Positions 10,353 through 20,110 of a stretch of 64,000 nt of DNA are shown piece after piece. The stretch lies in NCBI GenBank assembly GCA_946122785.1, contig CAMGYJ010000011.1, forward strand, positions 13,454,001 through 13,518,000, in the 5' to 3' direction. The notes beneath the pieces were generated by a model that did not search any database, was not told the DNA's origin, and worked only from the letters and a program-made list of their open reading frames with translations. Source of the DNA: Linum tenue (Eukaryota; Streptophyta; Magnoliopsida; Malpighiales; Linaceae). Each line of letters opens with the position of its first letter. Within the stretch, counting starts at the first letter, position 1. The position numbers and the translations under genes are program-made.

Positions 10353-12368
10353 TACCCCCTTCCCCCTCTCATTTCTTCACAACACAACCCATTCTTCCCT
10401 CTCTCTCTAGAATTATCTCTCTAAACCCTCCCCTCTCAAAAGCCTAGGAAATAGTGGTATGTTGGTTGCGGCTAAGTCCGATATGCCATCAAAAAATATT
10501 TCTTTGGTTTTTTCCTCAAAACCCGCTGAGCCGAGCCGAATCCCTGTCCGAATTTTCTGAAAAAATGAGCGATTGGTGGCAAGGAGAGGGAGTTTATGTT
10601 GATGAATTTCTAACAGTACCTACTCATTATTCTGGTTTAATTTTTGTTGTTGTTATAAGCTTTTTAATTAATCTATGTACTAACCTCGTTGTTATTTTCT
10701 CGTAGGTTGGGGGCGACGTGGATATATACAACCAACGGTATTATCTCGAGCAAGGACCGTTGGATCCAACCGACTTGTACAACCAACCCAACCATCGGTC
10801 AAGGGATGTTTGGAACGATCACCCGTTACATACAATTCTTCATCATTTTTCTTTATTTTATTTTGCTAATTTATTTAGTGGAATATAACAAAAAATTATG
10901 TTGCATTTTTAATCGTGTTGGTTGTTTTCAATAATTTAATCGAATACATAGCGCCACTTACTTCGACTCTTTATAAAGAGATGCACGTCTAAAGAAATGG
11001 AGTTTTAAGCGATTATCATATCCTCCCATTCCCTGGGAAAATCGGGTATTAAGAGATTCTCGGACCCCCCCCCCTTTTCTGTCAAAAAAACTGTGTTTCT
11101 AAGAAAATGTGTACCTCTTCTAAGAGTCTAACGAGTATTGCTCTGCATTCGATTAAATTATTTAAAACAACCAATACGATTAAATTATTTACCAAACAAC
11201 CAATACAATTTATTTTTATGTGTAAAAAATGAATTTTATTAATTTCAAATATTTGAATTTGTATGTTTCTCTTTAAATTATTATTCATTTACAATGTTAT
11301 TTATGTTAATTAATTTAGTATGTTTGTTTTACAATAATATGTATGTATCTCTTTAAATTATTATTGATTTAGAATGTTATTATGTTAATTATATGAAACG
11401 TATTTTTATGATACTAAAATTCTGCTCAGAGTTAAATAATTTAATTTAATTAATTTAGTTATAAGAAAAAACCCTTACTAATATATAATAATTAACGTGT
11501 AAATTTTCGCTAGGAGGCACAAACAATACTCCGCTACAGGGGTACGACCAATGTGCTCCCATTCCACCCAGCTATCTTGCCCTTTCTCAAAAGGGCACGG
11601 TTGGACCCGATTAGGCATTTTAACGGCATCAAAGTCGATCGCCAACTCATCACCGCATTAGCTGAGAGATGGAGAAAGGAGACCCATTGTTTCAACTTTA
11701 GAGAAGGAAAGGCTACCATCACACTAAAGGATGTCGTCATCCTAACCCATCTGCCCATCGACGGCAAACCGGTGTGCGCGAGTGATCATCCCCCCGAGTA
11801 TCGTGACGGCATACCCGGCTGAGTTTATTTCATCCACAGTGTTTTGGGGTGAAAGTACCAGTCAAGGGGAGCGTTGATGCGACCGATCGCTTGCCACCAA
11901 TGAGGAAACACCAAGTCTCAATTACTTGGTTGACGAATGGGGTATCATGACCCATACGTGGATCGATATTGCCAAACATCGGTTCGGTACATGAATCCGG
12001 AGGGTGCGGCCGATGGTGCATTAGTAAGTATATTCCGTCTAAACAATTAAATTTATTACTCGGTTCCTAAATTTTTTTCTAATTTTTTTTTTTGTGAATT
12101 AGGCTGATGGGATCGAGCGGATCAAAGATATGACCACCGGGAGAGTTGAGATGGGCAATAAAGATGTGAGCTTCATCAGGAGGATGGAAAACAGTCTGCT
12201 TGGTTGTATCAGAGCTCAAGGTCGAGATCATCGTAGATATCCGCCCATGCCCGCACCCCCGCCACCTCCGGTACAAGTTGATGTCCCCGATCCCTCACCA
12301 CCATACGAGAGAAAGAAGAGCAAGAGGGTTGGGGAAAGGCCCAACGTGCCCGACGTAATGCCATATTC

Positions 12369-13225
12369 TGATGAAGCACCAGGGGGTGCTTTGTTTGATC
12401 AGAATACGCAGCTCGGACTCTTCAACGAAAGATAAACGGATAGGTAGAATTTCGCCACAATCAAGGTGATTACTTGATTGATAAGAAAACTCGTAAACCG
12501 ATTCTGGAATCCTCACAAAAAAGATTGACAAGGGTTCTCGAATTAGCAATGGAATCCCTCACACAACTAACTCAACGGTTTGATTCTTGAGAACTCTCAA
12601 AGAACACAATTTTCATTCAACTAAAACTTGGATCCTTTACAACGTAAACTAGAGGGCTTTTATAGCCAAAGAAAACCTAATACAATTCTAAACTAACAAG
12701 GAAACTAATTAGAACAGGAAAAGGCTAAAGAATTCGTGTAAAACAAGGTAACTTGCTGGCCAAGAAACTGACTTAAAACGCAAGCAAGTCTGCCTAGGAA
12801 AACAGGCTTCATAGCATCTTTGAGCCCTTCGAAAATGGTCTTCTAGGTTGATTCGAACTCAACCAATTCCTTTCCTTTGTAGAATAAAACTTCCTCTTTC
12901 ACCTCCAACTTGAATCAGCCTTAGATCATGCTCCAAACTCCAGATTTCAGAATTCTTCATAGCATTTTTACACGTCTGGAAAGTGACCTTCTGGACCTCC
13001 TCTTGAGCCACCAAGCATACCAACTTATAGATAAAGTGTTTATATTCAAAACAAGGCATTAAACACCAATTTTCATTGAGCCAATTAAGAGAACCATACC
13101 TCCAAAGTTGGTACCTTGAAACTGTCTCTATACTTAACCAAATTCTGCCCTTCTTCTTTCCAACCTTGATAGCTTCTTTGGCAAGTAATTTTGGATCAAT
13201 GATTGACCCTATTAGGATCATATCA
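12369..13225 (-). repeat. 3' LTR of the protease-only element
   Basis: 857 bp. It is nearly identical to 14918-15837 apart from a roughly 63-bp deletion corresponding to about 15497-15560 of the other copy. The polypurine tract (complement of GCTCCCCCTCTTC) lies at about 13227-13239. Confidence 0.85.
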
Positions 13226-13344
13226 AGCTCCCCCTCTTCAAAAATCTTTACCCTCAAAGCTTGTTCAGGATACTTCTCCAAATCATCACAGAATTGTTCC
13301 CAAATTGGATCGAAAGAGGGTTGCTCAAACACACTTTGCGGCAA
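12859..13344 (-). other. Open frame crossing the PPT into the 3' LTR
   Basis: A minus-strand frame of about 160 codons starts in the internal region (motif FEQPSFDPIWEQFCDDLE), crosses the polypurine tract and continues through much of the LTR. Its LTR half is also open in the other LTR (within 15261-16100). Conservation in both LTRs may only reflect their common origin. I do not recognise the family. Confidence 0.35.
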
Positions 13345-13772
13345 AAAATTTTGAACGTCAAATTCTTCTTCAGCTCATAAATTGGCTTCTGTTCTCCATG
13401 ATTTGAGTTTTAGTGGATTCGTAGGGCTCCAATGGACCTTCCCCACACAATTAGTTCGATCAAACGAACCCAGAACACACAATTCCACATTTCCAGATTC
13501 CGGCGATAAAATCCCAGAATCCGGCGAGCTCGAATTTTTCGACGAGGCCTTCAAGTTTGGGGATTTTGTCTCGAAGCTTTCTCGATCACATTCACCACTC
13601 AAAATCGACCCTAATGCCTCCCAGGAATCGATCCCATGCATTCCCGTGCTTCGAATCTTTCCAAATCGCTCCAATTGTTGATTTCCGAATTTCCCGCCGT
13701 CGGAAATTTTAAATTCCTCAGAATCCGGCGAACAATTGCTTGAATCGATCGATTATTTTCTTCCCCAACTTT

Positions 13773-14903
13773 TCAGCCAAAAATTTCGGAATTGGGCGTT
13801 TGGAGCTCAGGCATCCTCGAGCAAAATTGAAGCTTCCAACAGCTTCGTACAACCTCCTCTGATGATCTCTGACTAACGTTTTGCTTCGAATCATCACAAA
13901 CCTCTCCAACGATTAAGCTGTATTTTTCTTTGTTGTTCTTCACGTCTCGATACGAAAATGGCGAATTGGGCATTTTGGCTTCGACGCGTTCCAAATCCAA
14001 TTGATCGTCATTACACGTTCCCAACGTCTCAACGAACGTGTCAACATCGGCCGCTTGCTCCGACTCAGTCCTGAGACATCCACCCGATTCAGTCTCTCTC
14101 CTCCCCTGCGCCGACGTCGGAAAACAGGGGTGCTCAGACTGGACAGTAGTCGTCTTTTCAGCTCGAATCGAGTCGATTTCTTTCAGAGAATCCAATCCTA
14201 GGGTGTTGACGAACGTCTCAGATGCATTGGGTTCGCTCGAAGCTTCCCCCACGTCGTTGCCCGAGTCCTTTTCTTCTCCGCTCTTCTCTGCCGTCGACGA
14301 ACAGAGTCCTTCTTCTCTGGCCGGTGTCTTTGCTTGATTGACGATCCACGACCATGGTTTCGCCAACAAATTCCTCTGATACTCCTTTTGTAGTCGTTGC
14401 ACTTCCTTCACGTCGCCAACAGCTCCCTCTGGAGGTAATGGATTCAATACGAAAATTTTGTTTCGTTTCCTGACTCTGAACTTTCTGCTCCTTCGGCTAA
14501 TGAACTCGACCTGTCGATTTCGAAACCAAGGCTGCCCCAACACGATGTGGCTAGGCAGATTATAAGCCACGTCGCAAATAACTTTGTCTTCGTATTGTCC
14601 GATCGAAAATTCCACAACTACTTGGGAGAATACGAAATTGGAGTATCCATCGTAAGGCGATTGAAAGGTATAGGACTTCGATAGTGGCTGTGTTTGCAGC
14701 CCTAGCTTGCTCACAGTCCTAGAGGAAATCAAATTCCTCTCCCTGCCTCCATCAATAAGAACTGAACACGTTTTCTCTTCGATTAAACAACGCGTAAAAA
14801 TCATCGAACGTGCTAGCTCCTCGGTATCCATAGTACTCTGTTTCGTACTGAATTTTTGTACGAAACTCAGCCTTCGATTCTTCTCGCCACTGACTTTAAC
14901 CAA
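13773..14903 (-). CDS. Retropepsin-like aspartic protease ORF of the non-autonomous element
   Basis: The 376-codon open frame starts immediately after the primer-binding site; its first codon is TTG and no well-placed ATG is obvious before residue 25. Residues about 35-150 match the protease of plant Ty3/gypsy elements. The active-site motif reads LIDGGRERNLIS (DGG rather than the common DSG or DTG), followed by VSKLGLQT, VAYNLPSHIVLGQPWF and the basic stretch leading to FVLNPLPPEG. The remaining 200 residues are acidic and Ser/Thr-rich, with no recognised domain. Upstream gag sequence is absent, so what this protease would cleave is unknown; it may act on proteins of a helper element, or simply be a deletion remnant. 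Confidence 0.7.
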   Translation of the reverse strand: MVKVSGEKNRRLSFVQKFSTKQSTMDTEELARSMIFTRCLIEEKTCSVLIDGGRERNLISSRTVSKLGLQTQPLSKSYTFQSPYDGYSNFVFSQVVVEFSIGQYEDKVICDVAYNLPSHIVLGQPWFRNRQVEFISRRSRKFRVRKRNKIFVLNPLPPEGAVGDVKEVQRLQKEYQRNLLAKPWSWIVNQAKTPAREEGLCSSTAEKSGEEKDSGNDVGEASSEPNASETFVNTLGLDSLKEIDSIRAEKTTTVQSEHPCFPTSAQGRRETESGGCLRTESEQAADVDTFVETLGTCNDDQLDLERVEAKMPNSPFSYRDVKNNKEKYSLIVGEVCDDSKQNVSQRSSEEVVRSCWKLQFCSRMPELQTPNSEIFG

Positions 14904-14915
14904 GCTCTGATACCA
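14904..14915 (-). other. Primer-binding site, initiator tRNA-Met type
   Basis: The minus strand reads TGGTATCAGAGC two bases from the 5' LTR end; it is complementary to the 3' end of plant initiator tRNA-Met. Confidence 0.85.
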
Positions 14916-14917
14916 CT

Positions 14918-15837
14918 TGATGAAGCACCAGGGGGGGTGCTTTGTTTGATCAAAATACGCAGCTCGGACTCTTCAACGAAAGATAAAACGGATAGGTAGA
15001 ATTTCGCCACAATCAAGGTGATTACTTGATTGATAAGAAAACTCGTAAACCGATTCTGGAATCCTCACAGAAAAGATTGACAAGGGTTCTCGAATTAGCA
15101 ATGGAATCCCTCACACAACTAACTCAACGGTTTGATTCTTGAGAACTCTCAAAGAACACAATTTTCGTTCAACTAAAACTTGGATCCTTTACAACGTAAA
15201 CTAGAGGGCTTTTATAGCCAAAGAAAACCTAATAAAATTCTAAACTAACAAGGAAACTAATTAGAACAGGAAAATGCAAAAGAATTTGTGTAAAACAAGG
15301 TAACTTGCTGGCCAAGAAACTGACTTAAAATGCAAGCAAGTCTGCCTAGGAAAACAGGCTTCATAGCATCTTTGAGCCCTTCGAAAATGGTCTTCTAGGT
15401 TGATTCGAACTCCACTAATTCCTTTCCTTTGTAGAAGAAAACTTCCTCTTTCACCTCCAACTTGAATCAGCCTTAGATCATGCTCCAAACTCCAGATATA
15501 GGCCTTCAAATTTGGTATCTCAAAACTTTTTTCTGCCTTGGCCAAATTTCGGCAGTTTTCAGAATTCTTCATAGCATTTTTACACGTCTGGAAAGTGACC
15601 TTCTGGACTTCCTCTCGAGCCACCAAGCATACCAACTTATAGATAAAGTGTTTATATTCAAGACAAGGCATTAAACACCAATTTTCATTGAGCCAATTAA
15701 GAGAACCATACCTCCAAAGTTGGTACCTTGAAACTGTCTCTATACTTAACCAAATTCTGCCCTTCTTCTTTCCAACCTTGATAGCTTCTTTGGCAAGTAA
15801 TTTTGGATCAATGATTGACCCTATTAGGATCATATCA
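14918..15837 (-). repeat. 5' LTR of the protease-only element
   Basis: 920 bp. It ends beside the primer-binding site at 14904-14915. Both LTRs keep a long open frame on the minus strand (motifs PKLLAKEAIKVGKKKGRIWL and LNENWCLMPC), which in the 3' copy begins inside the internal region. Confidence 0.85.
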
Positions 15838-16584
15838 ACATCAGGCGTGGAAAGTGTCGCCCCCATTGGTTGTGGCACATGGTGCCGGCGCGAGTTCCTC
15901 TCAAACTCCCCGCCCGAGTTCCCCCGAAGGTGCCGGCCCGACTTTCTCCCAAGCTCCCTGCCCGAGTTCCGCCCAAGATGCCTGCCCGAGTTCATCCCAA
16001 GAGCACCGCCCCTCCTACCACAACGATCCCCACCCAAGCTCATACTACGATCCCCGCTCGACCTGCCATCAATACCCTCCGATCTACCATCAATCCCCAT
16101 ATGATCCCAACCCTATCTCATACAACAATCCCCGCCAACCATCATACGATTCCCGCCCGGTCTACCCCCCATCTCCCAGCCAAACATACTACGATTCCCG
16201 CCAGGTCTACCCCCATCTCCCCGCCAACCATACTACGACTCTCGCCCGGTCTACCCCCAAGATCCCCCTACATCATCGGGTACTTGGCATGATGGTTCCT
16301 CCACGACGGCGCCCCACGAATTCAACCCATTGACTCGCCCTCATCAGTCGTGGCCTCCTACTCCTCACCGTATGAGCGCGGATGTCCCATGCTCGACCCC
16401 GGAAGCGCCCCCTCCCCGCCGACACAACACCGACGAGCGCCACACTACCTCGGCCATTCGAAACTTGCCACCGCAACCACCTATTGTTACTCCCGTTGGC
16501 CGTCGTACAAGGAGCAGGAAAACCGTCAGTTCCGGTGAAGCTCGTGGACTTCCTTGAGATGTATATTGAGTTGAATTTTAATTA

Positions 16585-16800
16585 TATGTACTTGGAACTA
16601 TTCCTCTTATCATAGTTTATTTAATTGAGTGTTGTTTCAATTTGTTTTTATTCTATGTACTTGGAACTATTCCTCTTGTCTTAGTTTATTTAATTGAGTG
16701 TTGTTTCAATTTGTTTTTATTTCTATGTACTTGGAACTAGTCCTCTTATCTTAGTTTATTTAATTGAGTGTTGTTTTAATTTGTTTTTATTTCTATGTAA
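16585..16800. repeat. 70-bp tandem repeat, three copies
   Basis: Units starting TATGTACTTGGAACTA at 16585, 16654 and 16724 are nearly identical, with a fourth TATGTA at 16794 opening a diverged copy. The array lies just downstream of the PMD stop codon, in what would be the 3' UTR. Confidence 0.9.
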
Positions 16801-16886
16801 TTGGCTTTGTCCATTTTTTTTTCGTGTTAACTTGATATTATCCCAATTCTGCATGGCTGTATGTCGGGTGTCGGAAAATAATTGAC

Positions 16887-17108
16887 ACACAAACCGCACT
16901 GGGGGTCTGCGGTTTGTGTGGCAAAACCGCACCTTGGGGATGCGGTTTTGTTTTGGAGAAACAAACCGCATCTCCAAGGTGTTGTTTATGTAGGTCGGCC
17001 CAAAACCGCATCTCGGCCATGCGGTTTATGTAGGTCAGACCTGAAACCGCATGGCCGAGGTGCGGTTTTGGCCCAGGATAATAAAACGCACCTTGGAGGT
17101 GCGATCCA
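16887..17108. repeat. Right subterminal hairpin array, ACCGCA/TGCGGT arms
   Basis: At least five inverted repeats follow one another, such as AAACCGCACTGGGGGTCTGC and AAAACCGCATGGCCGAGGTG, each closing with TGCGGTTT. They occupy the space just inside the right TIR and mirror the smaller set at 10226-10352. Confidence 0.75.
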
Positions 17109-17195
17109 TAAAAAAGTGTGCTATTTTTGTAATATTTTCGGCTAGGTGCTATTTTTGAATTTTTTTTTTAAAGATGCTATTTCTGGAAAAATCCC
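17090..17195 (-). repeat. Right terminal inverted repeat of the MULE
   Basis: Reverse-complement partner of 10090-10195; it ends GGAAAAATCCC before the 9-bp TSD at 17196-17204. Confidence 0.8.
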
Positions 17196-17204
17196 AAACT
17201 TATA

Positions 17205-17837
17205 TACACATGCACAACCCTCGGTCATAATTTGAAAAAACATCTTTCCTAACTATAATTAGTAATTTAATAAGATTTCGTATCATCGTATCATCATGTC
17301 GTGATACGATGATACAACCGGGATTTTGCAAGCATGAGTTGTGTACCTTATCCGCTCCCATATAATAATTGGTTGTATCATTGTATCATCATGTCGTGAT
17401 ACGATGATATAATCGTATATTGCAGAATTTTGTACTCGGGAATTTTATATTCTATCCGCTCCCATATAATAATTGGTTTCAAAAAAATTGCTCACGAATC
17501 TCTTTTTCCTGCCTGGGACATTTATCCTTATAATAAAATAAAATAAACAAACTAAACCAATATAATATACACATGCATAACCCTCGGCCACAATTTCAGA
17601 AAATGATATTTTCTAATTAAAACTAATAATATAATACTTGGTTTAAAAAATGTTTCTTATTAAATCTCTTTCTCCATTGGTATAATTAAGAAAGGCTGTA
17701 CGGTCAAAAAAATTAACAACGGTTGCGGTTCCTAATATAATCGCAGCTTTTATTAATTAAATTCCTAAATGAAGTTCATTATTAACCACCTTTTCATAGA
17801 GAACCTCTTTATATTAGTGTTAGGATTAGGATTAGGA
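17205..17837. other. Intergenic DNA with MULE empty-site paralogue and tandem palindromes
   Basis: No gene is visible. 17196-17275 and 17556-17640 are related (both contain ACACATGCA-AACCCTCGG), and 17523-17556 matches the left flank of the MULE at about 10050-10086. The stretch around 17523-17640 therefore represents the MULE target in unoccupied form. The palindromic tandem repeat at 17280-17477 is listed separately. Confidence 0.6.
17280..17477. repeat. Tandem duplication of about 98 bp containing a perfect-arm hairpin
   Basis: Each unit (about 17280-17378 and 17379-17477) contains the near-palindrome TATCATCATGTCGTGATACG and ends with TCCGCTCCCATATAATAATT. Confidence 0.75.
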
Positions 17838-18052
17838 TCACTACAATGTTGAAAAGGTGATAATTGAAGAGTCGTCCTTTACTCCAAATTACTCCCCAAA
17901 AACCACGGTCGTTTTCTTCTCCATCGTGTGATCAGAAACCACCCAATCCAAAATGACTCGTAAAATTTGTGGAGCGAATTTCGTGGCGAAATGTTTTCTT
18001 TCTAGAGATCAAGCACAAACCTCCCAATCCTACAGCAGCATGCATTAAACCT

Positions 18053-18060
18053 TATATATA
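18053..18060 (+). promoter_or_regulatory. TATA box of SPH gene 1
   Basis: TATATATA about 100 bp before the start codon. The box and the downstream AAGTAACACCCA block are conserved at 22093-22100 in the second copy. Confidence 0.6.
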
Positions 18061-18155
18061 CGTAAAAAAGTAACACCCAGACCTTCATCCTCAATCCTCA
18101 TCAGCTCATCAACAATCACGAGTAATAATTACCCTCTAATAATTACCCAAAGAAG

Positions 18156-18566
18156 ATGAAGCATCACAGCAGCATCTTGTTAGTGGCACTTCTACTCTTA
18201 TCCGCACTCGCCATGTCCGTCGACGCCAACCCTTGGAATCCCAAAAAGCATATAACAACGGTGGTGGTGGAGAACGACATCGAGGGACGGGAACTCACGG
18301 TCCATTGCAAGTCTAGGGACGACGATCTGCACCTCCGCAGGCTGCAACCGCACCGGTCCTTCGACTTTACATTCAGGCCGACCTTCTTCGAGACGACTCT
18401 GTTCTATTGCTCCTTTGACTGGGGGGAGGGGGTTCGTTGGTTCGACATCTACATTCAGGACAGAGATTACCATATCTGCAAGTGGTGTCGATGGCTCGTA
18501 AGGAGGGACGCGGTGTGCTTGACCAGTGACACAAATCAGGCTTGTTACTACTATAAGAGGAGGTAG
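18156..18566 (+). CDS. S-protein homologue (plant self-incompatibility protein S1 family), SPH gene 1
   Basis: Single-exon gene for a 136-aa small secreted protein. Residues 1-24 form a signal peptide (hydrophobic ILLVALLLLSALAM, likely cut after VDA), so the protein should be exported to the apoplast. The mature part has the S1-family hallmarks: ELTVHCKSRDDDL near residue 50, a FRPTFFETTLFYCSFDW block near 73-89, a WFDIYIQDRDYHIC stretch, and six cysteines (51, 85, 108, 111, 121, 130) that can form disulphides. In poppy the founding member is the stigma self-incompatibility ligand; most plants carry many SPH genes of unknown role, so function here is not assigned. The length is typical of the family and the ATG is the first in frame. 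A close paralogue lies at 22244-22654. Confidence 0.92.
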   Translation: MKHHSSILLVALLLLSALAMSVDANPWNPKKHITTVVVENDIEGRELTVHCKSRDDDLHLRRLQPHRSFDFTFRPTFFETTLFYCSFDWGEGVRWFDIYIQDRDYHICKWCRWLVRRDAVCLTSDTNQACYYYKRR

Positions 18567-18819
18567 GGCGTTAAGAGTTACGAACCACATTTTTTGTGGT
18601 ACGGTCTTTTCTGAAAGTTCGTCGACATAAAAGGGACGAGTAGGGTTCACTATCGTTGTCTCGTGATGTGGGAGTAGGTTTTGTGTTTTTCGATTGAACT
18701 CTCGTTTTGTGCTTTGGTTTTTGATTCTAGGGTATGCTTAGTGATACCATGTTGGTTGGTTTTCTGGAATTTTTGTTTAATTGAGTATCTGATGTATGTT
18801 GTTTCCTCTATTAGTACAA

Positions 18820-18825
18820 AATAAA
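18820..18825 (+). terminator. Candidate polyadenylation signal of SPH gene 1
   Basis: AATAAA about 255 bp after the stop codon, inside TTAGTACAAAATAAAATTT, a stretch conserved at 22907-22912 downstream of SPH gene 2. Confidence 0.5.
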
Positions 18826-19487
18826 ATTTTATCGAGAACGCATTGCGAGGTGTATCTTCTTCTTCTTGATTATTCACTACAGGCGAGAATTGGACGTTGT
18901 TCATCACGATAACGTAATTGATATTGAAATAAGAAATTCGAACTTGCTCAAAATAGAATAATTGGAAGATATGACAGACATGGATCACAGTATAGTGCAA
19001 TATTACTTATACCTATTATTTTACTAAATAAGAACCGCGAGCAAGGTCGTACCTATGAGAACTTCAACTACTAGTAGTTAACGGTTAGTATCATCGAACA
19101 GGTCTTAACGAGATTATTTCAAATAAGTAAACTAAACTATCAAACTAGAACAGTTTACTAGTTAAGTGTACGACACTAATTTGGTCGTAACGACTAAAGA
19201 TCGACATAAGATACAAGCATTGTTAGGTTCAGATCCCTCTACTCTATCACTATGATCTATTCAACAACAAAGTTCTAATTCTCAAATTAGATTTAACACT
19301 ATATTCACGTATATTAATATCTTACCAACTAGTTGATTAAACTTGATGTCACTTAGCCTAAAGAACTAGCTAACAGCCTAACACATTATTCCATTTTTTA
19401 TCATCATATTAGGTTTTCCTAATTTAGATCTGCTACTTATATCTGTTTCTAGCAATTAAGTTAGTCTCTTCTATATTTATCCTTTAC

Positions 19488-19778
19488 TATTATAGGCACA
19501 TTCACCAAAAAAAATCATCATATGTAGAGATTGAACACAGTGCTAGTTGTGATAGAGGGAGCCCTCCATCAATATCATAATTTTTTTACTTGGATATGTT
19601 CAAGAAAGAGCAGCTATGAGAACTTTCATAGGGTACGAGAATCTATGGAGCCATCTCGAGTTAGAAATGTAGATCATATGTGACTATAACAACAAAAAAT
19701 GCAATCTATGGCAGGCTCAACAAATACCTTTTTAGTAACCCAATGACCTAGCGGTCGCCTCTCCCTAGCCTAATGGCA
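19488..19778. other. Intergenic DNA, no gene seen
   Basis: Only short open frames. It lies between the end of SPH duplication copy 1 and a degenerate tandem repeat. Confidence 0.4.
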
Positions 19779-20110
19779 AGCCGATGAGACAAGTTTGTTG
19801 GCAATCTATTAAGGATGGCAAGATACCAAGCCAGTAAGATCGTCTTGGTGGCAAGCTGGCAAGACGTACTTGATAGAAAGCTCACAAGACGGACAAGGTA
19901 CCAAAACTATGAGAAGGACTTGGCGCCAAGCTAACAAGGCAGTCAAGGTACCAAGCTGATGACATGTGTTTGGTGGCAAGTTGACAACATTATCAGGGTA
20001 CCAAGCTGATGAGACGAGTTTGGTGCAACCAGACAATGTACCAAGTCGAATAGATAGGCTTTGTGGTAAGCCGACAAGACGAGCAAGGTACCAAGTCCGA
20101 GAGATGGCAC
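19779..20110. repeat. Degenerate tandem repeat, unit about 57 bp, about six copies
   Basis: The core GGTACCAAGCTGATGAGACG, followed by TTTGGTGGCAAGCTGACAAG-like sequence, recurs with substitutions and small indels. The region after it (20111-20820) has the same GC-richer composition and may belong to the same unidentified repeat element; no coding domain is seen. Confidence 0.75.

Larger units (their letters stand above)
12369..15837 (-). mobile_element. Non-autonomous gypsy-type LTR element encoding only a protease
   Basis: Direct repeats at 12369-13225 and 14918-15837 are LTRs; on the minus strand they begin TGATATGATCC and end GCTTCATCA. A primer-binding site abuts the right LTR, so the element reads right to left. 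The internal region is only 1692 bp. It encodes an aspartic-protease domain but no gag zinc knuckle, reverse transcriptase, RNase H or integrase. The element sits inside the PMD pseudogene of the MULE. Flanking pentamers tattc and acatc do not match, so the TSD has decayed or an end has changed. Confidence 0.82.
10565..16557 (+). pseudogene. Plant mobile domain (PMD, MAIN-like) gene, frameshifted and split
   Basis: Conserved PMD pieces appear in order, in several exons. An ATG at 10565 (MSDWWQGEG) is followed, after a candidate intron ending ttttctcgtag at 10704, by GPLDPTDLYNQPNHRS at about 10755-10815. The core domain is at about 11513-11822 (FHPAILPFLKRARL, ALAERWRKETH, ATITLKDVVILTHLPIDG). 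A later part lies at 12102-12368 (FIRRMENS), and a Pro/Ser/Tyr-rich tail at about 15838-16557 ends shortly after VGRRTRSRK. Related proteins are often annotated as serine/threonine phosphatase 7 long-form homologues although this region has no phosphatase motif. The core runs into a stop at 11820, the middle of the domain is missing, and an LTR element separates the last two parts, so it is not functional. Confidence 0.75.
10090..17195 (+). mobile_element. 7.1-kb Mutator-like element (MULE) carrying a plant-mobile-domain gene
   Basis: The ends form imperfect terminal inverted repeats of about 105 bp: the left begins GGATTTTTTCCAATAATAGC, and the reverse complement of the right begins GGGATTTTTCCAGAAATAGC. 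Flanking 9-bp direct repeats, AAACCTATA (10081-10089) and AAACTTATA (17196-17204), differ at one base; 9 bp is the Mutator TSD length. Inside are a broken plant-mobile-domain gene, subterminal hairpin arrays, a 70-bp tandem repeat and a nested LTR element (12369-15837). No MULE transposase is visible, so it is probably non-autonomous. Confidence 0.82.
17838..19487 (+). repeat. SPH segmental duplication, copy 1
   Basis: Homology with copy 2 starts at GGATCACTACAATG (17838 and about 21881), runs through promoter, gene and 3' flank, and continues after the copia insertion in copy 2, ending near 19487 and 29150. It includes matching TATA boxes and AATAAA signals. Confidence 0.85.

Noticed and set aside
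15688..16333. Plus-strand frames rich in Pro, Ser and Arg overlapping the LTR end
   Set aside because: The first half is antisense LTR sequence; only the part after 15838 is the genuine PMD tail, and the alternative frames over it are shadows.
16585..16800. Regular 70-bp direct repeats that might suggest a CRISPR-like array
   Set aside because: The units are contiguous without unique spacers and lie in plant DNA; it is an ordinary tandem repeat.
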